This document shows, in pieces, positions 7,593 through 15,591 of a stretch of DNA of 40,380 nt (its first letter is position 1; every line of letters begins with the position of its first letter). This DNA comes from Bacteroidota bacterium (GTDB taxonomy: Bacteria; Bacteroidota; Bacteroidia; B-17B0; Aurantibacillaceae): positions 1-40,380 of the forward strand of contig JACQAK010000113.1 in assembly GCA_016194985.1 (NCBI GenBank), given 5' to 3'. Position numbers and translations under genes: made by a program. A model generated the notes under the pieces. The model did no database searches. It was not told the origin of the DNA and worked only from the letters and a program-made list of their open reading frames with translations.

Positions 7593-8543
7593 TTGAAAAA
7601 CATTATTCTTCTATTAATTAGTTTAAGCTTAAATCAAGCTTTCTTTGCACAATGTTGCGGAGGGTGTAATCCTATTGGAGGAAATACAAATCAAGGAACT
7701 TTACCAAAATATACTTTACAAATAAATACATATTATAAGCATGGCTATTCTGCCGGATATATGCAGGATGATCATAACTCTGATTTCAAATTTGTAAAAA
7801 ATGCAAATAATAGTTATATAGGTTTACAATTGGGATATGGAGTTTTTAAACGCTTAACCTTTATGGTAGATGGTGGATATTATTTAAATAGAACTCAAAA
7901 CTTTGAAATTCAATCTTACAAATTTTCACTGAATGGCTATGGAGGTTCATCTATTACATTATCGGGAAAATATAATATTATTAGAGATACAGCCAGAGAC
8001 ATTGAATTTACAATGGGGCTAGGGGTTAAATTACCATGGTCTAAAAAACCTCAAATTGTTAATGGTGTAGAACTAACAGAAGATGTTCAGCCAAGTAATG
8101 GTGCATTTGGCTTAGTATTAAGTGCATTTTTATTTAAAGACTTTGACAATCTTAATATGAGAATTTTCTTAATAAATAATACTACTATTAATGGTAAAAG
8201 TATTAGAGATTATAAAGAGGGAAATACTTATATTACTTCTTTATTTGTGAGCAAAACCTTTTTAAAAAACTGGTCTGCTATTTTGCAAGTAAGAAATGAA
8301 ATCAGAGATTTTGCATTCCGAGACGATGTAAAAGTACCTTCTTCTGGAGGATATCGTTTTTTATGTGTACCTCAAATAAATTATACTATTAAAAAAAAGT
8401 ATAATATTTCTGCATTGTATGAAATCCCAGTTTATCAAAATTATTATGGAATTCAATTAAAGGATTTGTATGCTTTTTCAATTAATTTAAACATCCGGTT
8501 AGGTCTAAGCAAAAAAGCAAATACAACATGTGAAAAGTCTTAA
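7593..8543 (+). CDS. Outer-membrane beta-barrel protein of unknown function
   Basis: A 316-residue protein starting at TTG, two bases after the lipoprotein stop. The signal peptide (about 1-19, 'NQAFFAQ') is followed by an unusual Cys/Gly-rich mature N-terminus, 'CCGGCNPIGGNTNQGTL'. The rest alternates hydrophobic and polar residues with many aromatic strand ends ('YIGLQLGYGVFKRLTFMVDGGYYL', 'ISALYEIPVYQNYYGIQL', 'FSINLNIRLGL'), consistent with a 12-strand or similar porin-type barrel. The Cys-Cys-x-x-Cys start could bind a metal or form disulfides; that is a guess. I recognise a general barrel pattern but no named family. Its translation appears to be coupled to the lipoprotein gene. Confidence 0.65.
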   Translation: MKNIILLLISLSLNQAFFAQCCGGCNPIGGNTNQGTLPKYTLQINTYYKHGYSAGYMQDDHNSDFKFVKNANNSYIGLQLGYGVFKRLTFMVDGGYYLNRTQNFEIQSYKFSLNGYGGSSITLSGKYNIIRDTARDIEFTMGLGVKLPWSKKPQIVNGVELTEDVQPSNGAFGLVLSAFLFKDFDNLNMRIFLINNTTINGKSIRDYKEGNTYITSLFVSKTFLKNWSAILQVRNEIRDFAFRDDVKVPSSGGYRFLCVPQINYTIKKKYNISALYEIPVYQNYYGIQLKDLYAFSINLNIRLGLSKKANTTCEKS

Positions 8544-8589
8544 AAAATCTTGTTTAATAAAATTAAATTTTGTCATATTAAATATTATG

Positions 8590-8597
8590 TATATTTG
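8590..8597 (+). promoter_or_regulatory. Putative -7 box TATATTTG directly before a TTG start
   Basis: TATATTTG fits TAnnTTTG perfectly and ends five bases before the TTG start at 8603. If active, transcription would begin at or beside the start codon, giving a leaderless message for the 8603-11705 gene group. Confidence 0.45.
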
Positions 8598-8602
8598 TAC
8601 CA

Positions 8603-8932
8603 TTGAAATCAAGATTTAAAATATTTTTTTCAGTTACCTTATTAGCTGTTGTATTATTTGCAGCAGTGCCTAAAGTATATATTCACAGCTTATTAGGCCA
8701 TCAGCATGGCACTATTCATTCGTCATCTGAAGTAGAGATTAACGACTTGGAAGGCACGCAGGATTGTAATTTCGAAAAATTTGATACTCCGGTTTATTAT
8801 ACTGTTTTTAAATTCATTTTAAATTTCCTGCCTTTAAAAGAAAGCAAGCAAACCTCTTTCTTTTACAAGCAGGAATCCATAGAAAGACATCATCATTATA
8901 TTTCTCCTTTAAGAGGTCCACCAATAGCTTAA
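8603..8932 (+). CDS. Small His-rich exported protein, family not named
   Basis: A 109-residue protein with a TTG start; no other start codon lies before the hydrophobic segment (about 7-24). After export the chain has histidines at 28, 33, 35 and 39, a single Cys55, a second hydrophobic stretch (about 66-77) and a C-terminus with three successive His (96-98) followed by 'YISPLRGPPIA'. The clustered histidines suggest metal binding. Small proteins of this general design occur before TonB-dependent receptor genes in Bacteroidota, as here, where YidD and a receptor follow on the same strand. I cannot name a family or a reaction. A role in metal sensing, delivery or efflux linked to the receptor is inference. 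Confidence 0.6.
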   Translation: MKSRFKIFFSVTLLAVVLFAAVPKVYIHSLLGHQHGTIHSSSEVEINDLEGTQDCNFEKFDTPVYYTVFKFILNFLPLKESKQTSFFYKQESIERHHHYISPLRGPPIA

Positions 8933-8972
8933 TTTATCGAATAAATTGAGTTATTAACCTATTAAAAACATC

Positions 8973-9182
8973 TTGAAATTTATACCCTTAGCGATTATTC
9001 GCTTTTACCAATACGCAATATCTCCCTTATTAAAGCCATCATGCCGGTTTACGCCTTCCTGTTCACAATACGGATTAGATGCGGTAAACAAATACGGTGC
9101 TTTTAAAGGGAGCTGGATGGCATTAAAACGCATTTGCCGTTGCCATCCATGGGGAGGAAGTGGTTACGATCCTGTAAAATAA
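8973..9182 (+). CDS. yidD: Membrane protein insertion efficiency factor YidD
   Basis: A 69-residue protein matching the YidD/DUF37 family over its whole length: an amphipathic N-terminus '[27 protein letters not shown]', then '[32 protein letters not shown]'. The family's conserved cysteines (two in the CRFTPSC part and one in RCHPWG) are all present. YidD assists YidC-dependent insertion of inner-membrane proteins and is attached to the membrane inner face. Start is TTG. In most bacteria yidD sits beside rnpA and yidC; here it lies between a His-rich exported protein and a TonB receptor (gaps 40 and 57 bases), which is unusual and may mean it is only carried along. Confidence 0.93.
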   Translation: MKFIPLAIIRFYQYAISPLLKPSCRFTPSCSQYGLDAVNKYGAFKGSWMALKRICRCHPWGGSGYDPVK

Positions 9183-9239
9183 ATATACACATCATCCTGT
9201 ATCCGAAGGGGCATAAATTTCCTAAAAGAAATTTAAGCT

Positions 9240-11705
9240 ATGTCAATCAGAACAATTATCTGCATTTTTGCATTATATATATCCTGTTATGCCTATGGGC
9301 AAACAACACTCACCGGTCTTATAAAAGACAAACAAACCAACGACGTTTTACCGGGCGCCATTTTATATTTTCCTGACCTGAAAAACTCCAGTGTGTCAAA
9401 AAGTGATGGAAGCTTTGAAGTCAATAATCTTCCTTCTATTAAGGCGCTTCTGCAAGTACGTTTAATGGGATATCAAACGATCATTAAATTTATTGATTTA
9501 TCGGCTGTTACATCCATGACCATCGAGATGGAGCAATCGCATATAGAGGCCAATGAAGTTGTAGTTACAGGCGTTTCAAAAGCCACCGAAATAAAACGCA
9601 ATCCGGTTCCGATGGTATCTGTTAATCAACAGTATCTGGAACAAAACACAGCCACCAACGCCATTGATGCCGTTGCAAAGGTTCCCGGCGTAAATGTATT
9701 AAGCACAGGCCCTAACGTTTCAAAACCTTATATCAGAGGACTGGGTTACAACCGTATTCTTACCTTATTTGACGGTGTTAGGCAGGAAGGCCAGCAATGG
9801 GGCGATGAGCATGGTATTGAAATTGATCAGTTTTTAGTTGATCGTGTCGAAATCATTAAAGGCCCTGCCAGTTTAATATACGGATCAGATGCGCTGGCCG
9901 GTGTTGTTAATTTATTGCCTGCCAATACAACTCCGGAAGGCACGTTAAAAGGCAGTATTCAAACCAATTACCAAAGTAATAATGGCATGTATGCCGGATC
10001 AGGAGCCTTTGCCGGAAATATCAAAAGCGTGGTATTTGGAGCAAGGGCGTCTTATAAAGAAGCCACTAATTTTAAAAACAGATATGATGGAAGAGTTTAT
10101 AATACAGGATTCAAAGAAACAGATCTGAATGTCTATCTGGGTATTAACCGAAAATGGGGCTACTCTCATTTGAATTTCAGCCTGTATGATAATTTACAGG
10201 AAATACCGGACGGTAGCAGAGATTCGCTAAGTAGAAAATTCACCAAACAAATCACGGAAGAAGATACGGTTCGCCCGATTGTGACTAACAGTGAACTGAA
10301 TTCATACAGCATCAATCCTATTCATCAACGTGTACAGCATTACAGGCTCTTCTCTATCAACCAATTTATTATTAAACAAAGTAAACTGGCCTTGAAACTG
10401 GGCTATCAGGAAAGCATCCGACGTGAATATGCACATCCGCAGAATCCTGATATTGCTGGACTTTACCTGAAATTAAAAACGGCCACCTATGATGCCAAAT
10501 TTTATTTACCTGAAAAAAACGGCTGGGAATCTGCCATCGGGATCAATGGCATGTATCAGGTAAATAATACAGATGCCGGAACTGAGTTTGTGATTCCCAA
10601 TTATACATTATTTGACTTTGCTCCTTTTGCATATGTAAAGAAAGCCATTAACAAGTTTGACATTGCTGCCGGTGCCCGGTATGATACCCGATCATTTCAA
10701 AACAGTGCGTTATACACAGCTACTAATCCTATAACCGGCTTTGACATGAAAGTAACAGATACAACAGGGGCTTTTAAACAATTTGATAATTATAGCCATG
10801 TATTTAAAGGATTTTCTGGGAGCCTGGGTATTACTTATAATATCAGTGAACAGTTTTTACTAAAAGTAAATGTTGCCAGAGGGTTCAGATCTCCTAATAT
10901 TTCAGAGATCTCCGCCAAAGGTGTGCATCCCGGAACAGGCTTTCAACAGTTGGGAGACGCCAATTTAAAACCTGAATTTAATTTACAGGAAGACATGGGA
11001 CTGTTCTTTGACAGTCATCATATCTCTTTAAGTGCCGAGGTCTTTCATAATATGATCGATCATTATATTTTCAATCAAAAGCTACAAAGCGCCATCGGGG
11101 GCGATTCATTATATACAGAAGCCGGAAACAGCTATCCTGTATATAAATTCAGACAAACCAAAGCCCAATTATTTGGAGGAGAAGCCCGCATCGATATTCA
11201 TCCGCATCCTTTAGACTGGTTACATTTTGAAAATTCTATATCCCTTGTTTATGCCATTAATAAAGGTGGAAATGGGGCTGTTATTAATGACAGTAACCGC
11301 TATTTGCCCTTTATTCCTCCTATTCATACTAACTCCGAATTAAGAGCAGAATTCAGAAAGAGGATGAAGTGTTTTTATCATATATATGTAAAAATTGGTA
11401 TGCAATATTATGCGGCACAAAACCGTGTTCTGTTAGTTGATCATACTGAAACGCCAACTCCCGGATATACCTTATTTGACGCCGGTTTTGGAACAGATCT
11501 CTGTAATAAGAAAGGCACTACTTTATGTATCGTAGGAATTTTCTGTACCAATTTAACGGATGTTGCTTATCAATCTAATATGAGCCGTCTGAAGTATTTT
11601 GACAATTATCCCAATAATGGTACCGGTCGTTCAGGGATATATAGTATGGGAAGGAATGTGAGTATTAAATTGACCATTCCATTGAATATTAAGAATAGTA
11701 AGTAA
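9240..11705 (+). CDS. TonB-dependent outer-membrane receptor
   Basis: An 821-residue receptor: signal peptide (1-21), CarboxypepD_reg-like domain (about 22-100, 'LTGLIKDKQTNDVLPGAILYF'), plug (about 108-230, 'KVPGVNVLSTGPNVSKPYIRGLGYNRILTLFDGVRQEGQQWGDEHG' and 'VEIIKGPASLIYGSDALAGVVN') and a C-terminal barrel including the typical 'NVARGFRSPNISEISAKGVHPGTGFQQLGDANLKPE' strand region. The plug motif 'QQWGDEHGIEID' and the barrel segment with 'EISAKGVHPGT' resemble receptors for metal ions and their complexes (copper/zinc-like group) rather than SusC glycan receptors; this is from memory and would need a search. The preceding His-rich protein supports a metal link. A hairpin-rich intergenic element follows the stop. 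Confidence 0.9.
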   Translation: MSIRTIICIFALYISCYAYGQTTLTGLIKDKQTNDVLPGAILYFPDLKNSSVSKSDGSFEVNNLPSIKALLQVRLMGYQTIIKFIDLSAVTSMTIEMEQSHIEANEVVVTGVSKATEIKRNPVPMVSVNQQYLEQNTATNAIDAVAKVPGVNVLSTGPNVSKPYIRGLGYNRILTLFDGVRQEGQQWGDEHGIEIDQFLVDRVEIIKGPASLIYGSDALAGVVNLLPANTTPEGTLKGSIQTNYQSNNGMYAGSGAFAGNIKSVVFGARASYKEATNFKNRYDGRVYNTGFKETDLNVYLGINRKWGYSHLNFSLYDNLQEIPDGSRDSLSRKFTKQITEEDTVRPIVTNSELNSYSINPIHQRVQHYRLFSINQFIIKQSKLALKLGYQESIRREYAHPQNPDIAGLYLKLKTATYDAKFYLPEKNGWESAIGINGMYQVNNTDAGTEFVIPNYTLFDFAPFAYVKKAINKFDIAAGARYDTRSFQNSALYTATNPITGFDMKVTDTTGAFKQFDNYSHVFKGFSGSLGITYNISEQFLLKVNVARGFRSPNISEISAKGVHPGTGFQQLGDANLKPEFNLQEDMGLFFDSHHISLSAEVFHNMIDHYIFNQKLQSAIGGDSLYTEAGNSYPVYKFRQTKAQLFGGEARIDIHPHPLDWLHFENSISLVYAINKGGNGAVINDSNRYLPFIPPIHTNSELRAEFRKRMKCFYHIYVKIGMQYYAAQNRVLLVDHTETPTPGYTLFDAGFGTDLCNKKGTTLCIVGIFCTNLTDVAYQSNMSRLKYFDNYPNNGTGRSGIYSMGRNVSIKLTIPLNIKNSK

Positions 11706-11754
11706 ATAGCTGATTGTTCTTATGAATTAACACTCACTGAAAAACGCTTTTTAG

Positions 11755-11873
11755 TATCCGGGCGTTTCCGCCTAATGGCGGATCAGGCTGCCCGTTACAA
11801 TCTTTTGCCGAACTTCTCACGCTTAGGCGTGATTAGTTTCGCCAAAAGGATTTTCACTTGCATCCTTAACGCA
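11755..11873. repeat. Two-hairpin intergenic element resembling dispersed Bacteroidota repeats
   Basis: The gap after the receptor gene contains two nested structures. First, CGGGC (11759-11763) pairs with GCCCG (11790-11794) around a perfect hairpin TCCGCC-TAAT-GGCGGA (11767-11782). Second, the arm at 11799-11813 (AATCTTTTGCCGAAC) pairs, with small bulges, with 11836-11852 (GTTTCGCCAAAAGGATT), around another perfect hairpin TCACGC-TTAG-GCGTGA (11817-11832). The tail TTTTCACTTGCATCCTTAACGC follows. I recall elements with 'AATCTTTTG...CAAAAGGATTTTCACT...ATCC.TAACGC' recurring between genes in Bacteroidota genomes; only one copy is present in this window, so dispersal cannot be shown here. It may also end transcription of the receptor gene. 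Confidence 0.6.
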
Positions 11874-11902
11874 ATATATAACTTTGGTTTTGGAATTTGC
11901 TT

Positions 11903-13207
11903 TTACGACTCTGATATCTCATTCAACAGAGATGCATAATCTTTAGCGCAGTTTTCTCTTGAATATTTATCAATCGAATTGGATTGGATTATCAAATTAT
12001 TGGATTTATATTTTTTATATAATTCCAAAATTTGGTATTTCGTTCCTTCATAATCATCAAAATCAACCATTGTTCCGGCTTGTGTTTCTTTTAAAATAGC
12101 AGCGGCATCTGCATTTGGCAATCCTATCCCAAAAATAGGACGTTTGGCAGCCAGATACTCAAATAATTTGCCGGATAATACGCCGGCATTATTAGGTGTA
12201 TTATTAAGCGCCAATAACAATACCGGAGACTGAGTCATTAATTTAACGACTTCGCTGTGCGGCAAATAATCTGTTTTTTGGGCGTTATCCAAAATACCAT
12301 GCTGTTTTAAGGATTCAAAAGCAATGGCATCGGTTTTTCCTGTAAATTTAATGATCAGATCTTTTTTGAAAGCTGTATCCTCTTTACAGATGTCTCCTAA
12401 GACCTTCCAAAGCGTGTAGGGATTTCGGTCTTTGTTTAACGCACCAATATGGTGAAACAAAAAGCCATCCAACACCTTTAGATCTTTATTGAAAGCAAAA
12501 TCATCAGTATCAAAGCCATTGGTAATGACTTCCACTTTTCTATTACCAAGTTTTTCTAAATCAACGCCGCAACTAGGGCTGATCGTTACCACTTTATCCG
12601 CTCTGGTCAGTACCTGGTTTTCTAATTGTTTATGTTTATTATCTGCAAACGAAGATAATTTCAACTGGCTATAAAAATCTATTTGTGTCCATGGGTCCCT
12701 GAAATCAGCAATCCATGGGATATCAAATTTTTGTTTTAATCCCATCGCTATTAAATGCATGCTGTGAGGAGGGCCTGTGCTAATAATAGCGTCGATGTTA
12801 TGCTGTTTAATGTAATCGGATAAATAAGCAATAGATGGCTTTATCCAGAATTTACGGGCATCCGGAATAAAGAAATTACCCCGAACCCAGATCATGGCTG
12901 ATTGCAATAAGGTATTTTCTTTACCTTCTGATAAAAATCCCTGATTAACGGTCTCGTTTTTTTTCTTTCTCATGATCTTACGATAAATATCATAAGGTTC
13001 TGTGATTTGAGTTTTAAGAACCGTAAGGTTTTCCGGTATGTCTTTTAAAAGAGTATTATCGTTAATAGGAAAATCAGGGTTAGAAGGAGTGTAAATAACG
13101 GGTTCCCATCCAAACTGACGAAAGTATTTGCTAAACTTCAACCAACGCTGTACTCCTGCCCCACCGGTTGGAGGCCAATAATAGGTTATGATGAGAACTT
13201 TCTTCAT
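11903..13207 (-). CDS. GT4-like glycosyltransferase
   Basis: A 434-residue GT-B fold transferase. The N-terminal domain opens with 'MKKVLIITYYWPPTGGAGVQRWLKFSKYFRQFGWEPVIYTP', the acceptor-side pattern of WbuB-like group 1 transferases. The C-terminal nucleotide-sugar side includes 'LFHHIGALNKDRNPYTLWKVL', 'IKFTGKTD' and 'PNNAGVLSGKLFEYLAAKRPIFGIG', where the usual EA loop is replaced by the K-x-FEYLA variant. It would add a sugar to a lipid-linked glycan at the cytoplasmic face. The start lies three bases after the flippase stop and the gene is last in a minus-strand set (FkbM, flippase, transferase), so it belongs to surface polysaccharide synthesis. Sugar donor and linkage cannot be read. 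Confidence 0.85.
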   Translation of the reverse strand: MKKVLIITYYWPPTGGAGVQRWLKFSKYFRQFGWEPVIYTPSNPDFPINDNTLLKDIPENLTVLKTQITEPYDIYRKIMRKKKNETVNQGFLSEGKENTLLQSAMIWVRGNFFIPDARKFWIKPSIAYLSDYIKQHNIDAIISTGPPHSMHLIAMGLKQKFDIPWIADFRDPWTQIDFYSQLKLSSFADNKHKQLENQVLTRADKVVTISPSCGVDLEKLGNRKVEVITNGFDTDDFAFNKDLKVLDGFLFHHIGALNKDRNPYTLWKVLGDICKEDTAFKKDLIIKFTGKTDAIAFESLKQHGILDNAQKTDYLPHSEVVKLMTQSPVLLLALNNTPNNAGVLSGKLFEYLAAKRPIFGIGLPNADAAAILKETQAGTMVDFDDYEGTKYQILELYKKYKSNNLIIQSNSIDKYSRENCAKDYASLLNEISES

Positions 13208-13210
13208 TAT

Positions 13211-14677
13211 CTATTTTATGAGTTTAAATCGCCTGAACACTTTATTAACTTCTTCGATCGTTTCAAATTTCATATTCATTAAAGAAAAGACAATCACTGT
13301 AAATCCACACCCAAAAATTGCTTTTAAAACCGGATGAAACGACTGAGGTATAAGATAAATGACAGAAACAGATAAAAGTACACATATAAAAATATACAAG
13401 GTATGTTTAGAAAATGGTTGCATTTTAAATCGTATCAAAATATAAATGTATTTTAATAAATTGAATGACCCTATAGCTATCAATGTTGCGATTGCCGCAC
13501 CTGATATTCCAAATGGTTCAATTAAAGTATAGTTAGCAATAACTGAAACTACTATTAACACAAATAAAAGGATGGAAGCAACGAAATATTTATGTGAAAG
13601 CATAATTACAGCAGAATTAACGCCAGTTAATAAATTAAATAGAGACGAAAATGAAATAATATAAAAAGCCATTTTACCAGCATGATATTCTTGAGGCAGA
13701 AACATAAATATCAAATCTATACTAGCCCAAAGTAAACTAAATAACAATGCTCCTGCAAAGAACATATAACGACTACTCATCTCATATATTTTTTCAACTT
13801 CTGAAAAATCTTTGATATTCCATGCATGGGCAATTTTAGGTTGGGCTATTCTTTCCAAACTATTAAATGGAATCTCCATAATAGCACACATCATAGCGCA
13901 CGTAGCGTATACACCAACCAATTTTTCGTTTAAAAAATGACCGATCATTAATTGATCTATGAACTTAATTCCAAGTGAAGCAAAGGCTGTAAACATCATT
14001 AATAAACCGAAAAATAGTATTTCTCTCAAATTCAATGTTCTATAAAATGGCCAATTAATTTTAAATGAAATAGCTTTTATTTTAAATAAATACCCAATCA
14101 ACAACAAAAGCTGCAATAAGAAAATACCAATATAAGCCAAGACAAGAGCATGTTTGTTTATAAAATTGAAATGATAAACAACCACTAAACATAGTTGCAA
14201 AATTCGAACAAAAATATCTGTCAAAAAAACAGTAAAAGTTGTTTTTAAAAGAGATGAGGCGTAAATTGAATATACGGAAATCAAAGACAATACATATGCA
14301 AATACCATTGTTTCATTAAAGTAAACAGGAAAATCGGGTGATTTGACATAGTATCCAATAAAAAAAGATTTATTCAAGTACAATATTCCAGCTATTATAA
14401 ATGCACCTATAGATGCAATCATAAGAATTAATGCAAAAAAACCGTTATGAGTATTCTCTTCGTTCTTAATTTTTGGAAAAAACCTTAAAGTAACGCTGCC
14501 AATACCAAAAGGCATAATAACAGCTGCCATCCAAGAAAAAGAATACAATAGTCTTAAAAGGCCTATATCTGAAGACGAGATTAAATGTGGCTGAATATAA
14601 ATAATTAAAAAACCAAGTGCGGCTCCACTATAACTTAATATAGTATTACTTATACTCTGTTTTTTAATTTCACCCAT
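13211..14677 (-). CDS. Polysaccharide flippase, MOP superfamily (Wzx-like)
   Basis: A 488-residue, very hydrophobic protein with about 12-14 membrane segments spread over the full length and an N-terminal pattern 'SNTILSYSGAALGFLIIYIQPHLISSSDIGLLRLLYSFSWMAAVIMPFGIGSVTLRFFP' typical of the polysaccharide biosynthesis protein family. Such proteins move lipid-linked glycan units across the inner membrane. The gene is packed between FkbM (10 bases upstream) and a glycosyltransferase (three bases downstream). No Wzy-like polymerase can be identified in the window, so the assembly route is unresolved. Confidence 0.85.
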   Translation of the reverse strand: MGEIKKQSISNTILSYSGAALGFLIIYIQPHLISSSDIGLLRLLYSFSWMAAVIMPFGIGSVTLRFFPKIKNEENTHNGFFALILMIASIGAFIIAGILYLNKSFFIGYYVKSPDFPVYFNETMVFAYVLSLISVYSIYASSLLKTTFTVFLTDIFVRILQLCLVVVYHFNFINKHALVLAYIGIFLLQLLLLIGYLFKIKAISFKINWPFYRTLNLREILFFGLLMMFTAFASLGIKFIDQLMIGHFLNEKLVGVYATCAMMCAIMEIPFNSLERIAQPKIAHAWNIKDFSEVEKIYEMSSRYMFFAGALLFSLLWASIDLIFMFLPQEYHAGKMAFYIISFSSLFNLLTGVNSAVIMLSHKYFVASILLFVLIVVSVIANYTLIEPFGISGAAIATLIAIGSFNLLKYIYILIRFKMQPFSKHTLYIFICVLLSVSVIYLIPQSFHPVLKAIFGCGFTVIVFSLMNMKFETIEEVNKVFRRFKLIK

Positions 14678-14687
14678 AAATAATACG

Positions 14688-15587
14688 TTATGCTAAAAAT
14701 TGATTAACAACGTGCTTTTTTTCTTCAGGAACTAAATAGTAATCAACAAAGTTAGTTGTATTATTTTGAAAAGAATCCACTGGAATTAATCCTTTATCAG
14801 TGGCTCTAAAATATAAATAATTATAATTCATTAATATGTTTTCCAATTCAATCTCTATTTGATTTTTTAAAATTTCACACTGAATGATTGGTCTATGGTT
14901 ACTTAATACATTATGAGATCCTGATAAAACAAAGTGCTCATTGGCTTCGGTATCCAATTTTATTAAATCAATTTTCAAATTCCCCAAGTAATCATCAACA
15001 AAGCCATCTAACGTATTAATATTGACATCAAATAACGATTTACTGGTAGAATTAGAATGCGCTTTATTTAAACTACCATCGCCTGTTAATTGTGGCATGT
15101 TTTTAAACTTTTCATTAGCAATTGAATAAAAAGTAGCCGTTCCTTTTTCCTTTGATAGTGCTAATTTTTGAGGTTTAATGTTATTGAATCCATTAATTTC
15201 AATGTTTTTAATTAAGAAATCATAGGCAGAAGGCATTGGTTCAAAAGCATAAATTACAATATCCTTTTTTTTAATTGAAGACGCTAAAAGAGAATAATAC
15301 CCAATATTAGCTCCAATATCAAAAAACACTTTCGATGTTTTAGCCAATTCACAAAAAACCTTTACGGAATTAAATTCAAAGCCCTCAATATTTCCCCAAA
15401 ACAAATATTTTGTAACACAACTTGTAGGATTTGTCATTATTTTAAATGGAGTAACCCCATTTCCCTTTACTGTAAATGTTCCGTTTACCGGAAACTTAAT
15501 TTTTTCAGGAATAATTGGAGCAAAAGGCTTCAATAGATTTCTTAAAAAACTATTTATATCTTTGTTATAGATTAACTGTTTTAACAT
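14688..15587 (-). CDS. FkbM-family methyltransferase
   Basis: A 299-residue protein. I place the start at the ATG at 15587 (MLKQLIYNKDINSFL...). An upstream ATG at 15698 would lengthen it by 37 residues, but these lie inside the opposite gene and look like no family N-terminus. The Rossmann core shows motif I 'KVFFDIGANIGYYSLLAS', an acidic 'YAFEPMPSAYDFLIKNIEINGF', and the FkbM signature 'IDLIKLDTEANEHFVLSGS'. FkbM enzymes O-methylate sugars or other hydroxyls using SAM. With the flippase and transferase downstream, methylation of a surface glycan is the natural reading. The start is only four bases from that of the divergent transferase gene. Confidence 0.87.
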   Translation of the reverse strand: MLKQLIYNKDINSFLRNLLKPFAPIIPEKIKFPVNGTFTVKGNGVTPFKIMTNPTSCVTKYLFWGNIEGFEFNSVKVFCELAKTSKVFFDIGANIGYYSLLASSIKKKDIVIYAFEPMPSAYDFLIKNIEINGFNNIKPQKLALSKEKGTATFYSIANEKFKNMPQLTGDGSLNKAHSNSTSKSLFDVNINTLDGFVDDYLGNLKIDLIKLDTEANEHFVLSGSHNVLSNHRPIIQCEILKNQIEIELENILMNYNYLYFRATDKGLIPVDSFQNNTTNFVDYYLVPEEKKHVVNQFLA

Positions 15588-15591
15588 TATT

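Noticed and set aside
9134-9376. An 80-residue frame overlapping yidD and the TonB receptor start
   Set aside because: It is out of frame with two solid genes and encodes no family motif.
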